From Paractinoplanes durhamensis (GTDB lineage Bacteria; Actinomycetota; Actinomycetes; Mycobacteriales; Micromonosporaceae), in assembly GCF_016862175.1 (NCBI RefSeq), contig NZ_BOML01000059.1, positions 124,001 through 188,000 of the forward strand: 64,000 nucleotides of DNA, written 5' to 3'. The notes under the pieces were generated by a model, which worked only from the letters and a program-made list of their open reading frames with translations, searched no databases and was not told the origin of the DNA. Positions within the stretch are counted from its first letter, which is position 1. The number at the start of each line of letters is the position of its first letter. Positions 8,655-17,806 of the stretch are shown here, one piece after another. A program made the position numbers and the translations under genes.

Positions 8655-10502
8655 GTGGCGGGCAGGGTCAAGGACGAGGACATCGCGCTGGTCCGGGACC
8701 GGACGTCGATCGCTGACATCATCAACGAGTCGGTGACGTTGCGACCCGCGGGCGGCGGCAACCTGAAAGGGCTGTGCCCTTTCCACGACGAGAAGACACC
8801 ATCCTTCACGGTCGCACCTGCCCGAAATGTGTACTATTGCCATGGTTGCGGCCAGGGCGGGGACGCCATCAAGTTCCTGATGGACGCGGAACACCTGTCG
8901 TTCATGGAGTCGATCGAGCGGCTCGCGTCGCGGGCCGGCATTCAGCTGCGGTACGACACCGACAACTCGCCGAACGTGCCGCGGCCGCAGGTGGGTCAGC
9001 GGCAGCGGCTGCTCGCCGCCCATGCGAGCGCGACCGAGTTCTATCGCGACCAGCTCAGCACGCCCGGCGCTCGTAAGGCTCGGGAGTTCCTCGCTCAGCG
9101 TGGGTTCGGGCGGGACGCCGCCGAGCGGTACGGGTGCGGCTTCGCGCCGGACTCGTGGGACGCGCTCGCCAAGCATCTGCGGCAGAAAGGCTTCACCGCC
9201 GAGGAGCTCAACACAGCCGGGCTCACCAAGCCGGCCCGCTCCGGGTCGCTGATCGACCGGTTCCGGCGGCGGCTGCTGTGGCCGATCAAGGACCTGTCCG
9301 GCGACGTGATCGGGTTCGGCGCGCGGAAGCTGTTCGACGATGACGACGGCCCGAAATACCTGAACACGCCGGAGTCGCCGCTCTACAAGAAGTCGCACGT
9401 GCTCTACGGCATCGACCAGGCCAAACGGGAGATCGCCAAGCGTGGGCGGGCGGTGATCGTGGAGGGTTACACCGACGTGATGGCCTGCCACGAGGCCGGT
9501 GAGCCGACCGCGGTCGCGACCTGCGGCACCGCGTTCGGCATCGACCACATCGGCGTGCTGCGGCGGCTGCTGATGGACAGCGACAGCTTCACCGGCGAGA
9601 TCATCTACACGTTCGACGGGGACGCGGCCGGGCAGAAGGCGGCGCTGCGCGCCTTCGAGGAGGACCAGCGTTTCGTCGGGCGTACGTTCATCGCGGTCAG
9701 CCCGGACAACATGGACCCGTGCGAGTTGCGGCTGGCCAAGGGTGATCTCGCGGTCCGCGACATGATCGCCGGGCGGGAGCCGCTGGTCGACTTCGCGCTG
9801 CGGCACACGATCAGCCGCTTCGATCTGGACACGGTGGAGGGCCGGGTCGAGGCCATGCGCCGCGCCGCCCCGCTCGTCGCCAAGATCAAGGACAAGGAGA
9901 AGCGGCCGGAGTACGCCCGGAAGCTCGCCGGTGATCTCGGGATGGACCTGGAGCCGGTGCAGCGGGCCGTCAACTCGGCGCTGCGCGGCGCCGAGGAGCA
10001 GTCCCGGCCGGCCGCGCGCCAGGTGGTGGCGCCGCAGCGGCTGGTCGAGCGGGAGTCGCTGAAGCTGGCGCTGCAGGAGCCGGTGCTGGCCGGGCCGATG
10101 TTCGACACGGTCGAGCCGGCCGACTACGGCGACGACGTCTACAAGGCGATCCGGGCCGCGATCGCGGAGGCCGGCGGTGCGTCGTCGGCGTCGTCGGGCG
10201 GCGCGGTGTGGATCGAGAAGGTCCGGGACTGCTGCGACGACCTGGCCGGCAAGGGCCTGATCTCCGAGCTGTCGGTGGAGCCGCTGCACGTGGACGGGGC
10301 GGTCGACCCGCGGTACGTGCAGATCACCGTGGCCCGGCTGCAGGTGGGCTCGGTGACCACCCGGATTCGTGACTTGAAGTCGAAGGTGCAGCGGCTCAAC
10401 CCGGTGGCGCACAAGGATGAGTACCTGGCGTTGGCCGGTGAGCTTTTCTCTCTCGAACAGCAGGCACGCGCGTTGCGCGATCAGGCGGCAGGTGGACTGT
10501 GA
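8655..10502 (+). CDS. dnaG: DNA primase
   Basis: A primase of about 615 residues that makes RNA primers at the replication fork. The zinc-finger is complete (Cys41, His44, Cys62, Cys65: CPFH and CHGC). The catalytic core has RNA polymerase basic motif FGARKLFDDDDGPKYLNTPE, and a Toprim domain with VIVEGYTDVMACHEAG and YTFDGDAAGQKAA. The C-terminal DnaB-binding region follows. GTG 8655 is preferred because family members begin with a short AGR(V/I)KDEDIALVR and AGGA lies eight bases upstream; ATG 8646 is an alternative. The stop overlaps the next start (GTGA). Confidence 0.95.
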   Translation: MAGRVKDEDIALVRDRTSIADIINESVTLRPAGGGNLKGLCPFHDEKTPSFTVAPARNVYYCHGCGQGGDAIKFLMDAEHLSFMESIERLASRAGIQLRYDTDNSPNVPRPQVGQRQRLLAAHASATEFYRDQLSTPGARKAREFLAQRGFGRDAAERYGCGFAPDSWDALAKHLRQKGFTAEELNTAGLTKPARSGSLIDRFRRRLLWPIKDLSGDVIGFGARKLFDDDDGPKYLNTPESPLYKKSHVLYGIDQAKREIAKRGRAVIVEGYTDVMACHEAGEPTAVATCGTAFGIDHIGVLRRLLMDSDSFTGEIIYTFDGDAAGQKAALRAFEEDQRFVGRTFIAVSPDNMDPCELRLAKGDLAVRDMIAGREPLVDFALRHTISRFDLDTVEGRVEAMRRAAPLVAKIKDKEKRPEYARKLAGDLGMDLEPVQRAVNSALRGAEEQSRPAARQVVAPQRLVERESLKLALQEPVLAGPMFDTVEPADYGDDVYKAIRAAIAEAGGASSASSGGAVWIEKVRDCCDDLAGKGLISELSVEPLHVDGAVDPRYVQITVARLQVGSVTTRIRDLKSKVQRLNPVAHKDEYLALAGELFSLEQQARALRDQAAGGL

Positions 10503-11029
10503 GTTTCCTTCGGCGTAAGCCCAAGCTTCCCGCGGAGTTGCGGCCCGCGCTCGGCAAGGACGAGCGGGTGGTGGCGTGGTCCGCGGTGCCCACCCCGGAG
10601 GGTGAGCGGGCGCTCGTCGCCACCAACCACGGGCTGGTCCTGCCGGACGGCAAGCGGCTGGGCTGGCACGAGATCCACAAGGCGGCGTGGTCGGGGCAGG
10701 AGCTGCGGGTCACGCCGGCCGAGCCGGCCGAGGACCGCGACGAGTATGCGGTGCTGGTGGACGGGCCGGTGCTGTCGTTCCTGCTGCTGGAGCCGGGGCA
10801 GTTGCCGGACCAGGTGCGCAACCGGGTGACCCGGTCGGTGGCGTACACGTCGCATCACACGCTGACGACGGGCGGGGTGCGGGTGGTCGGCCGGCGGGTG
10901 CCCGGCCGGAACGGCTTGAGCTGGGCGGTCCGCTACGACGCGGGTACGCCGGTGAAGTTGCCGGCCCTGGTGGAGCTGACCGGCGAGCTGGTGTCGGCGG
11001 CGCAGGAGGCCACGGCTCCGCCGGACTGA
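10499..11029 (+). CDS. conserved actinobacterial protein of unknown function
   Basis: A 176-residue soluble protein translationally coupled to dnaG by a GTGA overlap. It starts FLRRKPKLPAELRPALGKDERVVAW and has beta-rich segments around ALVATNHGLVLPDG and WHEIHKAAWSGQEL, resembling a small PH-like or beta-barrel fold. No catalytic motif, signal peptide or membrane segment is visible. Proteins of this appearance are often found after dnaG in Micromonosporaceae and Streptomyces. Function unknown. Confidence 0.7.
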   Translation: MSFLRRKPKLPAELRPALGKDERVVAWSAVPTPEGERALVATNHGLVLPDGKRLGWHEIHKAAWSGQELRVTPAEPAEDRDEYAVLVDGPVLSFLLLEPGQLPDQVRNRVTRSVAYTSHHTLTTGGVRVVGRRVPGRNGLSWAVRYDAGTPVKLPALVELTGELVSAAQEATAPPD

Positions 11030-11056
11030 CTTTTTGTCATACCCCTTCTCTAGGGT
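11026..11056 (+). promoter_or_regulatory. promoter with -10 TAGGGT for a leaderless ABC operon
   Basis: CTGACT (11026-11031) and TAGGGT (11051-11056) fit -35 and -10 boxes with a 19-base spacer. GTG 11064 lies seven bases after the -10 box, where transcription should begin, and no Shine-Dalgarno is present. This is the layout of a leaderless start. Confidence 0.45.
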
Positions 11057-11063
11057 CGTGCGC

Positions 11064-11987
11064 GTGGAATCACTCATTCATGCGCGTGGCCTCGTGAAGC
11101 GGTTCGAGGGTTTCACGGCCGTCGACGGGATCGACGTCGACGTGCGCCGCGGCGAGGCGTTCGGGTTCCTGGGCCCGAACGGCGCCGGGAAGAGCTCGAC
11201 CATGCGCATGATCGGCTGTGTGTCCCCACCGACCGACGGCGTGCTGCGCATACTCGGGCTGGACCCGCGGCGCGACGGCCCGAAGATCCGCGCCAAGCTC
11301 GGCGTGTGCCCCCAGCTCGACAACCTCGACATCGAGCTGTCCGTCCGGGAGAACCTGACGACCTACGCCCGGTTCTTCGGGATTCCGCGCCGGGTGGCCC
11401 GGCAGCGGGCCGACGAGCTGCTGGAGTTCGTGCAGCTCACCGAGCGGGCCGACAGCAAGGTGGAACCGCTGTCCGGCGGCATGAAACGGCGGCTGACGAT
11501 CGCCCGGGCGCTGGTCAACGAACCGGAGATCGTGCTGCTCGACGAGCCGACCACCGGCCTCGACCCGCAGGCCCGGCACCTGGTGTGGGAGCGGCTGTTC
11601 CGGCTCAAGCAGCAGGGCGTGACGCTCGTGCTGACCACGCACTACATGGACGAGGCCGAGCAGCTCTGCGACCGGCTGGTCGTGATGGACGGCGGCCGGA
11701 TCGTCGCCGAGGGCTCGCCGCGGGCGCTGATCGAGCAGTATTCGACCCGCGAGGTGGTGGAGCTGCGGTTCGCCGCCGAGTCCCAGGAGGCGTATGCGGA
11801 GAAGCTCGCCGGCCTGGGGGAGCGGCTCGAGGTGCTGCCCGACCGCATCCTGCTGTATGTGGCGGACGGTGACAAGGCGGCGGCCGAGGTGCAGCGGCGG
11901 TCGCTGGCGCCGGCCAGCGTGCTGGTGCGGCGCAGCAGCCTGGAGGACGTGTTCCTGCACCTGACCGGCCGGACGCTGGTGGACTGA
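11064..11987 (+). CDS. ABC transporter ATP-binding protein (DrrA-like)
   Basis: About 307 residues. ATPase of a type exporting drugs, lipids or polysaccharides. It has Walker A GPNGAGKSS, Q-loop around GVCPQLDNLD, signature LSGGMKRRL, Walker B IVLLDEPTTGLDP and the H-loop TTHYMDEAE, followed by a C-terminal extension of about 90 residues typical of DrrA/NodI subfamilies. The start GTG 11064 fits a leaderless transcript; GTG 11058 is an alternative. Its stop overlaps the first permease start (TGATG). Two ABC-2 permeases follow, giving a complete exporter. Substrate unknown. Confidence 0.9.
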   Translation: MESLIHARGLVKRFEGFTAVDGIDVDVRRGEAFGFLGPNGAGKSSTMRMIGCVSPPTDGVLRILGLDPRRDGPKIRAKLGVCPQLDNLDIELSVRENLTTYARFFGIPRRVARQRADELLEFVQLTERADSKVEPLSGGMKRRLTIARALVNEPEIVLLDEPTTGLDPQARHLVWERLFRLKQQGVTLVLTTHYMDEAEQLCDRLVVMDGGRIVAEGSPRALIEQYSTREVVELRFAAESQEAYAEKLAGLGERLEVLPDRILLYVADGDKAAAEVQRRSLAPASVLVRRSSLEDVFLHLTGRTLVD

Positions 11988-12745
11988 TGGTCGCCGGGGC
12001 GTACGTGTTGGAATATCACCTGGTCAACTACCGCCGCACGTGGCGGTCGAGCGCGCTGTCCACGCTGGTCCTGCCGCTGCTGACGATGCTGGGGTTCGGG
12101 GTCGGCGTCGGGTCGTATGTGTCCGGCGGCGTCGAGGGAGCGCCCTATCTCGACTGGATCGTGCCGGGGCTGATCGCGTCGACCGCGGTGCAGACCGCGA
12201 TCGGCGAAGCCACCTGGCCGGTGCTGAGCTACTTCGAGTGGCTGAAGGTCTACTTCGCGCAGGCGGCCGCGCCGCTGCGGGTGGCCGACATCCTCGGCGG
12301 TCACCTGGCGTTCATGGCGTTCCGGGTGCTGACCGCGGCCGCCGCGTTTCTCGTGGTCGCGGCCGTGTTCGGCACGATCCACTCGTGGTGGGCGCCGCTG
12401 ACCCTGGTGGTGTCGGTGCTGACCGGGCTGGCGGTGGCGGCGCCGTCGGTGGCGTACAGCTCGAGCATCAGCAGCGACAGCTACCTGGCCATCCTGATGC
12501 GGTTCGCGGTGCTGCCGATGTCGCTGTTCTCCGGGGTGTTCTTCCCGGTGGAGTCGCTGCCGGTGGTGCTGCGCTGGGCCGCCTACGTGCTGCCGCTGTG
12601 GCACGGGGTCGACCTGAGCCGGGACGCGATGCTGGGCCTGGCGCCCGGCTGGATCGGCCTGCTGCACGTGGTCTATCTGCTGATCTGGTGCGTGGCCGGC
12701 TGGGCCGTGGCGCACCGCTGTTTCCGTCGCCGGTTGGTGGTCTGA
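11987..12745 (+). CDS. ABC-2 type transporter permease 1
   Basis: A 252-residue inner-membrane protein with about six hydrophobic helices (for example LVLPLLTMLGFGVGVGSYV and MSLFSGVFFPVESLPVVL). The last motif is the ABC-2 signature region near the fifth helix. The length is typical of NodJ/DrrB-like subunits. It overlaps the ATPase gene by one base and is followed by a second permease after one base, so the exporter is probably a heterodimer of permeases driven by an ATPase dimer. Confidence 0.85.
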   Translation: MVAGAYVLEYHLVNYRRTWRSSALSTLVLPLLTMLGFGVGVGSYVSGGVEGAPYLDWIVPGLIASTAVQTAIGEATWPVLSYFEWLKVYFAQAAAPLRVADILGGHLAFMAFRVLTAAAAFLVVAAVFGTIHSWWAPLTLVVSVLTGLAVAAPSVAYSSSISSDSYLAILMRFAVLPMSLFSGVFFPVESLPVVLRWAAYVLPLWHGVDLSRDAMLGLAPGWIGLLHVVYLLIWCVAGWAVAHRCFRRRLVV

Positions 12746-12746
12746 G

Positions 12747-13568
12747 ATGGTCACGTTCTTGATGCCCAGATTCGTCCCCCGGCTGGTCTCGTTCGAGGGG
12801 ATGGGCCGGCGGTCCGCGTCGGTGACCGAGCGCAACATCGCCTGCCTGCGCTCGATGTACTGGGTGGTGATGGTGTCCGGCTTCGTCGAGCCGGTGCTCT
12901 ACCTGTTCTCGATCGGCGTGGGGGTGGGCGCGCTGATCGGTGATCTGCCGCTGCCCGGCGGGCGCCTGGTCGGCTACGCCGAGTTCGTCGCGCCGGCCAT
13001 GCTGGCCTCGGCCGCGATGACCGGGGCGCTGTCCGAGACGACCTTCAACTTCTTCGGGAAGATGAAGTTCATGCGGCTGTACGAGGGGATCCTCGCCACG
13101 CCGGTGCGGCCGATCGAGATCGCCCTGGGCGAGCTGGCCTGGGCGATGGTGCGCGGGGTTCTCTACTCGGCCGCGTTCCTCGGGATCATGGTGGCGATGG
13201 ACCTGACCAGCGCGGCGCGGGCGCTGGCGATGTTCCCGGCGACGGTCCTGATCGGGTTCGCGTTCGGTGCGCTCGGCATGACCGTGTCGACGGTCATCCG
13301 CAGCTGGCAGGATTTCGACCTGATCGTGGCCGGGCAGTTCGCGCTGCTGCTGTTCTCCGGCACGTTCGTCCCGCCGACCGCCTACCCGGCCGTGGTGCGC
13401 TGGCTGATCGAGGTGACCCCGCTGTACCGGTCGGTCGACCTGGTGCGCGCACTGAGCCTGGGTCCGGTGGGCTGGACCCAGGCTCTCGACGTGCTCTACC
13501 TGCTGGCCGTGCTCGTGATCGGTTTGACGGTCGCGGGCCGGCGGATGGAGAAGATGCTGTGTAAATAG
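12747..13568 (+). CDS. ABC-2 type transporter permease 2
   Basis: A 273-residue membrane protein of the same family as its upstream neighbour. The N-terminal 40 residues are cytosolic. They are followed by helices such as YWVVMVSGFVEPVLYLFSIG and FALLLFSGTFVPPTAYP (ABC-2 signature). NodJ-like features include the segment NFFGKMKFMRLYEGILATPV. It partners with permease 1. The gene ends six bases before the convergent YihY gene, with no clear hairpin between them. Confidence 0.85.
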   Translation: MVTFLMPRFVPRLVSFEGMGRRSASVTERNIACLRSMYWVVMVSGFVEPVLYLFSIGVGVGALIGDLPLPGGRLVGYAEFVAPAMLASAAMTGALSETTFNFFGKMKFMRLYEGILATPVRPIEIALGELAWAMVRGVLYSAAFLGIMVAMDLTSAARALAMFPATVLIGFAFGALGMTVSTVIRSWQDFDLIVAGQFALLLFSGTFVPPTAYPAVVRWLIEVTPLYRSVDLVRALSLGPVGWTQALDVLYLLAVLVIGLTVAGRRMEKMLCK

Positions 13569-13574
13569 CGGGAG

Positions 13575-14765
13575 CTAGTTGGTGCTCAGGCCGCGCTCGC
13601 TGCCCTTCTTGAGCTTGCGGTCGTCGCGCAGCTCCAGGAACGGCTCGTCGGTCGGGTCGTGGCCGGCCGCGATGGCCCGGCCGCGCTCCAGCTCGGCGTC
13701 GAGTTCGGCGCCGAGCAGGACGGCGATGTTCGAGATCCACAGCCAGACGAGGAAGGCGATGACGCCGCCGAGCGTCCCGTAGGTCTTGTCGTAGTTGGCG
13801 AAGTTGGCCAGGTAGATCGCGAACCCGCCGGACGCGATCAGCCACAGCAGAACCGCGAAGATGCCGCCGGGGCTGACCCAGCGGAAGCCGCCGGTCTTCG
13901 CGTTCGGCGACGCCCAGTAGAGGATCGCGAACATCAGGCTGATCAGCACGATCAGCACCGGCCACTTGGCGATGCTCCAGGTGGTGACGGCGACGCCGCC
14001 GAAGCCGAGCTTCTCGCCGACGACCCGGGCCACGTCGCCGGTGAAGACCACGATGAAGGCCGACGCGATGAGCATGATGCCGATGACGGCGGTGACCCCG
14101 ACCCGGATCGGCAGCGTCTTCCAGATCGGCCGTCCCTCGGGCACGTCGTAGACGGCGTTGGACGCGCGCATGAAGGCGGCGACGTAGCCGGACGCCGACC
14201 AGAACGCCAGCACGATACCGAGGATCGCGGTGAAGCTGGATGCCCCCGAGTCGCCGACCTGGTCGAGGACGGTGTTGACCAGCTTCGTGACTTCCTGGTT
14301 GCCGGCCAACTCGCTGACCGTGTCCTTGACCGTGTCCTGCCCGTTCGGGCCGAGCAGGCCGACGATCGACACCAGCACCAGCGCGCCCGGGAAGATCGAC
14401 AGCACGCCGTAGTAGGTGAGGGCGGCCGCCCAGTCCGAGATGTTGTCCTCGGAGAACTGCTTGAAGGTCCGCTTGACCGCGGCGAAGATGCCCTTGCCGC
14501 CGAGCCCGGTCGGCGAGTGCGGGCCGGCCGCGGGCGGCGTCGCCTTGGTGTCGTAGTCCTTCTCCGGGCCGGTCCTGGTGGTCCGCGCGGCCTTGAGGTC
14601 GAAGTCGTCCGAGCCGCTCGCGTACGCCTTGTCGTCCCGGCCTTCGCGCTTGTCGCCGGCAGCGGTCTCGGTGGCGGCGGTCGCGGTGGCAGGGGTCGCG
14701 GTGGCGGCGGCGGGGCCCTTCTCATGCTTGTCGGCGTCCGAGTCGGACCTGTGGAAGAGCTTCAT
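13575..14765 (-). CDS. YihY/BrkB family inner-membrane protein
   Basis: About 396 residues. Residues 1-100 are a hydrophilic, Ala/Thr/Asp/Lys-rich, probably disordered cytosolic tail. Residues about 100-370 hold the YihY/virulence factor BrkB domain with six membrane helices: NISDWAAALTYYGVLSIFPG, LGIVLAFWSASGYVAAFMRA, then VYDVPEGRP, and finally YGTLGGVIAFLVWLWIS. The family is found in cell-envelope contexts; its biochemical role is not settled. GGAGGGGATC precedes ATG 14765. The long N-terminal tail is much larger than in enterobacterial YihY. Confidence 0.9.
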   Translation of the reverse strand: MKLFHRSDSDADKHEKGPAAATATPATATAATETAAGDKREGRDDKAYASGSDDFDLKAARTTRTGPEKDYDTKATPPAAGPHSPTGLGGKGIFAAVKRTFKQFSEDNISDWAAALTYYGVLSIFPGALVLVSIVGLLGPNGQDTVKDTVSELAGNQEVTKLVNTVLDQVGDSGASSFTAILGIVLAFWSASGYVAAFMRASNAVYDVPEGRPIWKTLPIRVGVTAVIGIMLIASAFIVVFTGDVARVVGEKLGFGGVAVTTWSIAKWPVLIVLISLMFAILYWASPNAKTGGFRWVSPGGIFAVLLWLIASGGFAIYLANFANYDKTYGTLGGVIAFLVWLWISNIAVLLGAELDAELERGRAIAAGHDPTDEPFLELRDDRKLKKGSERGLSTN

Positions 14766-14933
14766 AGCGGGATCCCCTCCGGGCGCTGGTCTTTCCGGCC
14801 GCCCACCGCACGCGAGCTTTTCCTCCCCGCCACGTGCGAATACGGCCTGTAACGGCAATGCCCACGGGGAGCCCGTTCCTAACCCGCCGCACTCCGGGGT
14901 CGAAGCCTCCTTGGTCAACAGCGGGGCGCGGTG

Positions 14934-15013
14934 CCAACTTTTGCCTCTGGTGACGAAAGTTGGGATAGATCTGGGAGAAGGTCTGGACTGCCGTGGCAGA
15001 ACGAGCCTAATGT
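14934..15013 (+). promoter_or_regulatory. candidate operator and promoter of the ROK/sugar ABC locus
   Basis: A perfect inverted repeat CCAACTTT (14934-14941) and AAAGTTGG (14956-14963) with a 14-base spacer puts the arm centres 22 bases apart, two helical turns. A plausible promoter follows: TGGACT (14984-14989) and TAATGT (15008-15013). The palindrome is a natural binding-site candidate for the adjacent ROK regulator. This is inference from position and symmetry. Confidence 0.4.
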
Positions 15014-15062
15014 GACCGGCACAACACCGAGTGTTTCGACGGTGTGAACAGGCCGCGGAGGT

Positions 15063-16259
15063 GTGTCCGTGTATCTGGTTGATGCTCTCCACCTGCGGAT
15101 ATTGCGACTTCTGCGGGACGAAGGGGCGGTTTCCCGGGCCGAGCTCGGTGATCGCCTCGAACTGACCCGGCCCCGGCTTCTCGCCGAGGTCGAACGCCTC
15201 ATCACGGCCGGCCTGATCGCCGAGGCGGGCATGGCGGCCTCCCGTGGCGGCCGGCGATCGACGCTGGTGGAGATCCATCCGCGGTTGCGGTTCGCGGCGG
15301 TGGACCTCGGGGCCAGCTCGATCGACATCGAGGTGGTGAACGGGCGGCTCGAGCCGGTCGCGACCTACCGCGAGGCGGCCGACATCCGCTCCGGGCCCAA
15401 GGTGATCCTGCAGCGGGTCAACGAGTTGCTGGCCAAGGCGCGCATCGACGGCGCCTACGAGCGGCTCGACGCGGTCGGCATCGGGGTGCCGGGGCCGGTG
15501 AGCTTTCGGGACGGGGTGCCGGTCTCGCCGCCGATCATGCCGGGCTGGGACCGCTACCCGGTGCGCGAGCTGCTGGCCCGCGAGCACAGCTGCCCGGCCG
15601 TGGTGGACAACGACGTCAACATCATGGCGATCGGGGAGCGGCACGGCGGGGTCGCGCATTCGGTCGACGACTTCCTGTTCGTGAAGATCGGCACCGGGAT
15701 CGGCTGCGGCATCCATCTGGCCGGCACCGTTTTCCGCGGGGTCGACGGGTGCGCCGGCGACATCGGGCACATCCAGGTCGACGCGAACGGGCCGGTCTGC
15801 TCGTGCGGCAACGCCGGCTGCCTGGAGGCGCTGTTCAGCGGGGCGGCCCTGGCCCGGGACGCGCTCGCCGCGGCCCGGGCCGGGGAGTCGCCGGCGCTGG
15901 CGGAGCGGCTCGCCGGGCGGCTCGCCGGCGGCGAGGAGCTGACCGCCCGGGATGTGGCGGAGGGGGCGGCCGAGGGGGACGTCACCTGCATCCGGCTGAT
16001 CCGCGAGGGCGGGCGGCGCGTCGGTGGTGTGCTCGCCACCCTCGTGTCGTTCGCCAATCCCTCGATGATCGTGATCGGGGGTGGTTTGGCCCAGCTCGGG
16101 CACGTACTACTGGCGGAGATCCGCAGCGTCGTCTACCGCCGTTCGCTGCCCCTGGCCACCGGGAACCTTCCGGTCGTGCTGTCCGAGCTGGGCGGCCGCG
16201 CGGGCGTGACCGGCGCGGCCGTGCTGGCCAGCGACATGGCTTTCGAGCAGGCGTCATGA
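15063..16259 (+). CDS. ROK family transcriptional regulator
   Basis: A 398-residue ROK repressor. Residues 1-65 form a winged helix-turn-helix (LRILRLLRDEGAVSRAELGDRLELTRPRLLAEVERL). The ROK sugar-kinase-like domain follows, with AVDLGASSIDIEV, GIGVPGPV, VKIGTGIGCGI and a zinc site CSCGNAGCLEA. The ROK zinc pattern is complete. Whether it keeps kinase activity is unknown; HTH-bearing ROK proteins are usually sugar-responsive repressors. It is the first gene of the importer operon and overlaps the ATPase start by four bases (ATGA), so it very likely controls that transporter. Confidence 0.9.
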   Translation: MSVYLVDALHLRILRLLRDEGAVSRAELGDRLELTRPRLLAEVERLITAGLIAEAGMAASRGGRRSTLVEIHPRLRFAAVDLGASSIDIEVVNGRLEPVATYREAADIRSGPKVILQRVNELLAKARIDGAYERLDAVGIGVPGPVSFRDGVPVSPPIMPGWDRYPVRELLAREHSCPAVVDNDVNIMAIGERHGGVAHSVDDFLFVKIGTGIGCGIHLAGTVFRGVDGCAGDIGHIQVDANGPVCSCGNAGCLEALFSGAALARDALAAARAGESPALAERLAGRLAGGEELTARDVAEGAAEGDVTCIRLIREGGRRVGGVLATLVSFANPSMIVIGGGLAQLGHVLLAEIRSVVYRRSLPLATGNLPVVLSELGGRAGVTGAAVLASDMAFEQAS

Positions 16260-17806
16260 CCGCGGCCGGAGAAAGCGTCACCGGCGAGGTGGTCCTGCGG
16301 CTCACCGACGTGGTCAAGACGTTCCCCGGGGTGCGCGCGCTCGACGGCGTGCAGCTGGAGGTGCGGGCCGGGGAGGTGCACTGCCTGCTCGGGCAGAACG
16401 GCGCCGGCAAGTCGACGCTGATCAAGGTGCTGGCCGGGGTGCACCACGCGGACGACGGCGAGATCAGCTGGCTGGGGGAGCCGTTCGCGCCGGCCACGCC
16501 GCAGGCCGCGATGCGGGCCGGGATCGCCACCATCTACCAGGAGCTCGACCTGGTCGACGACCTGTCGGTGGCGGAAAATGCGTTCCTCGGCCACGAACGG
16601 AGCCGGTTCGGCTTCACCCGGCGCCGGTCGACGGCGGCGAGGACCCGGCAGATCCTCGGCCGGCTCGGGCACGCCGAGATCCCGCCGCGCCGCGCGGTGC
16701 GGGCGTTGCCGGCCGCCGGGAAACAGATCGTCAGCATGGCCCGTGCGCTCTCGCACGACGCCCGGCTGATCGTCATGGACGAGCCCAGCGCCGTGCTCGC
16801 CCATGACGAGGTCGCCAACCTGTTCCGGATCATCCGGGAGCTGACCGCGCAGGGCATCGCCGTCATCTACATCTCGCACCGGCTCGCCGAGATCCGCGAG
16901 ATCGGCGACCGGGTGACCGTCCTCAAGGACGGCCGCACGACGGCCGCGAACCTGCCGGCCCGCACCACCCCGACCCGGGAGCTGGTCGGCAAGATGACCG
17001 GCCGCAGCATCGAGTACGTTTTCCCGCCGCGCCGCGAGCTGACCCCCACCGAGCCCATTCTTGTGGTGGAGGGACTCACCCGGCACGGCGAGTTCGCGGA
17101 CGCGTCGCTCGCGGTCGCGCAGGGCGAGATCGTGGGCATCGCCGGCCTGGTCGGCTCGGGCCGCTCCGAGCTGCTGGAGACCATCTTCGGCGCCCGCCGC
17201 GCCGACGCCGGCACGGTCACCCTGGCCGGACGCCGGATCACCGGCGTCGGGTCGGCCGTCGCCCGGGGCATGGGCATGGCCCCCGAGGAACGCAAGAGCC
17301 AGGCGCTGCTGCTCGACGAGCCGGTCTACAAGAACATGACCCTCGCGTCGTTCGCCGGCTTCGCGCACGGCGGGTTCACCGACGCCCGTGACGAGCGGGC
17401 CGCCTCCCTCAAGACCGCCGACCTGCTCGACCTGCGGCCGCGCGACGTCGACCGGCCGGCCCGCACCCTCTCCGGCGGCAACCAGCAGAAGGTCGTGGTG
17501 GGCCGCTGGCTGCTGCGCGGGTCCAAGGTCGGCGGCACCAAGCTCCTGCTGCTCGACGAACCGACCCGCGGCGTCGACGTGGGGGCCCGCGCCGAGCTGT
17601 ACCAGGTGATCCGCGGGCTCGCCGAGGACGGCGTGGGCGTGCTGCTGGTCTCCAGCGAGGTGCCCGAGGTGCTCGGTCTGGCCGACCGGGTCCTGGTCAT
17701 GCGGGAGGGCCGGCTCGTGCACGAGGCGCCGGCCGACGAGCTCGACGAAGACACCGTTCTCGACCTCGTGATGGCGGGGTCGCTCCTGGAAGGAGAGCCC
17801 ACGTGA
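16256..17806 (+). CDS. sugar ABC transporter, double ATPase subunit (RbsA/MglA type)
   Basis: About 516 residues with two fused ATPase domains. Domain 1 has Walker A GQNGAGKST and Walker B LIVMDEPSAVL. Its signature region is degenerate (ALPAAGKQIVSMARAL). Domain 2 has the usual degenerate P-loop GLVGSGRSE, signature [16 protein letters not shown] and Walker B LLLLDEPTRGVDVG. This arrangement is standard for ribose/galactose-type importers. It is coupled to the ROK gene upstream and to the permease downstream by four-base overlaps. Specific sugar unknown. Confidence 0.9.
   Translation: MTAAGESVTGEVVLRLTDVVKTFPGVRALDGVQLEVRAGEVHCLLGQNGAGKSTLIKVLAGVHHADDGEISWLGEPFAPATPQAAMRAGIATIYQELDLVDDLSVAENAFLGHERSRFGFTRRRSTAARTRQILGRLGHAEIPPRRAVRALPAAGKQIVSMARALSHDARLIVMDEPSAVLAHDEVANLFRIIRELTAQGIAVIYISHRLAEIREIGDRVTVLKDGRTTAANLPARTTPTRELVGKMTGRSIEYVFPPRRELTPTEPILVVEGLTRHGEFADASLAVAQGEIVGIAGLVGSGRSELLETIFGARRADAGTVTLAGRRITGVGSAVARGMGMAPEERKSQALLLDEPVYKNMTLASFAGFAHGGFTDARDERAASLKTADLLDLRPRDVDRPARTLSGGNQQKVVVGRWLLRGSKVGGTKLLLLDEPTRGVDVGARAELYQVIRGLAEDGVGVLLVSSEVPEVLGLADRVLVMREGRLVHEAPADELDEDTVLDLVMAGSLLEGEPT

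Noticed and set aside
14766-16103. Long upstream extension of the YihY frame on the minus strand
   Set aside because: Antisense to the ROK gene; the real start with a good ribosome site is ATG 14765.
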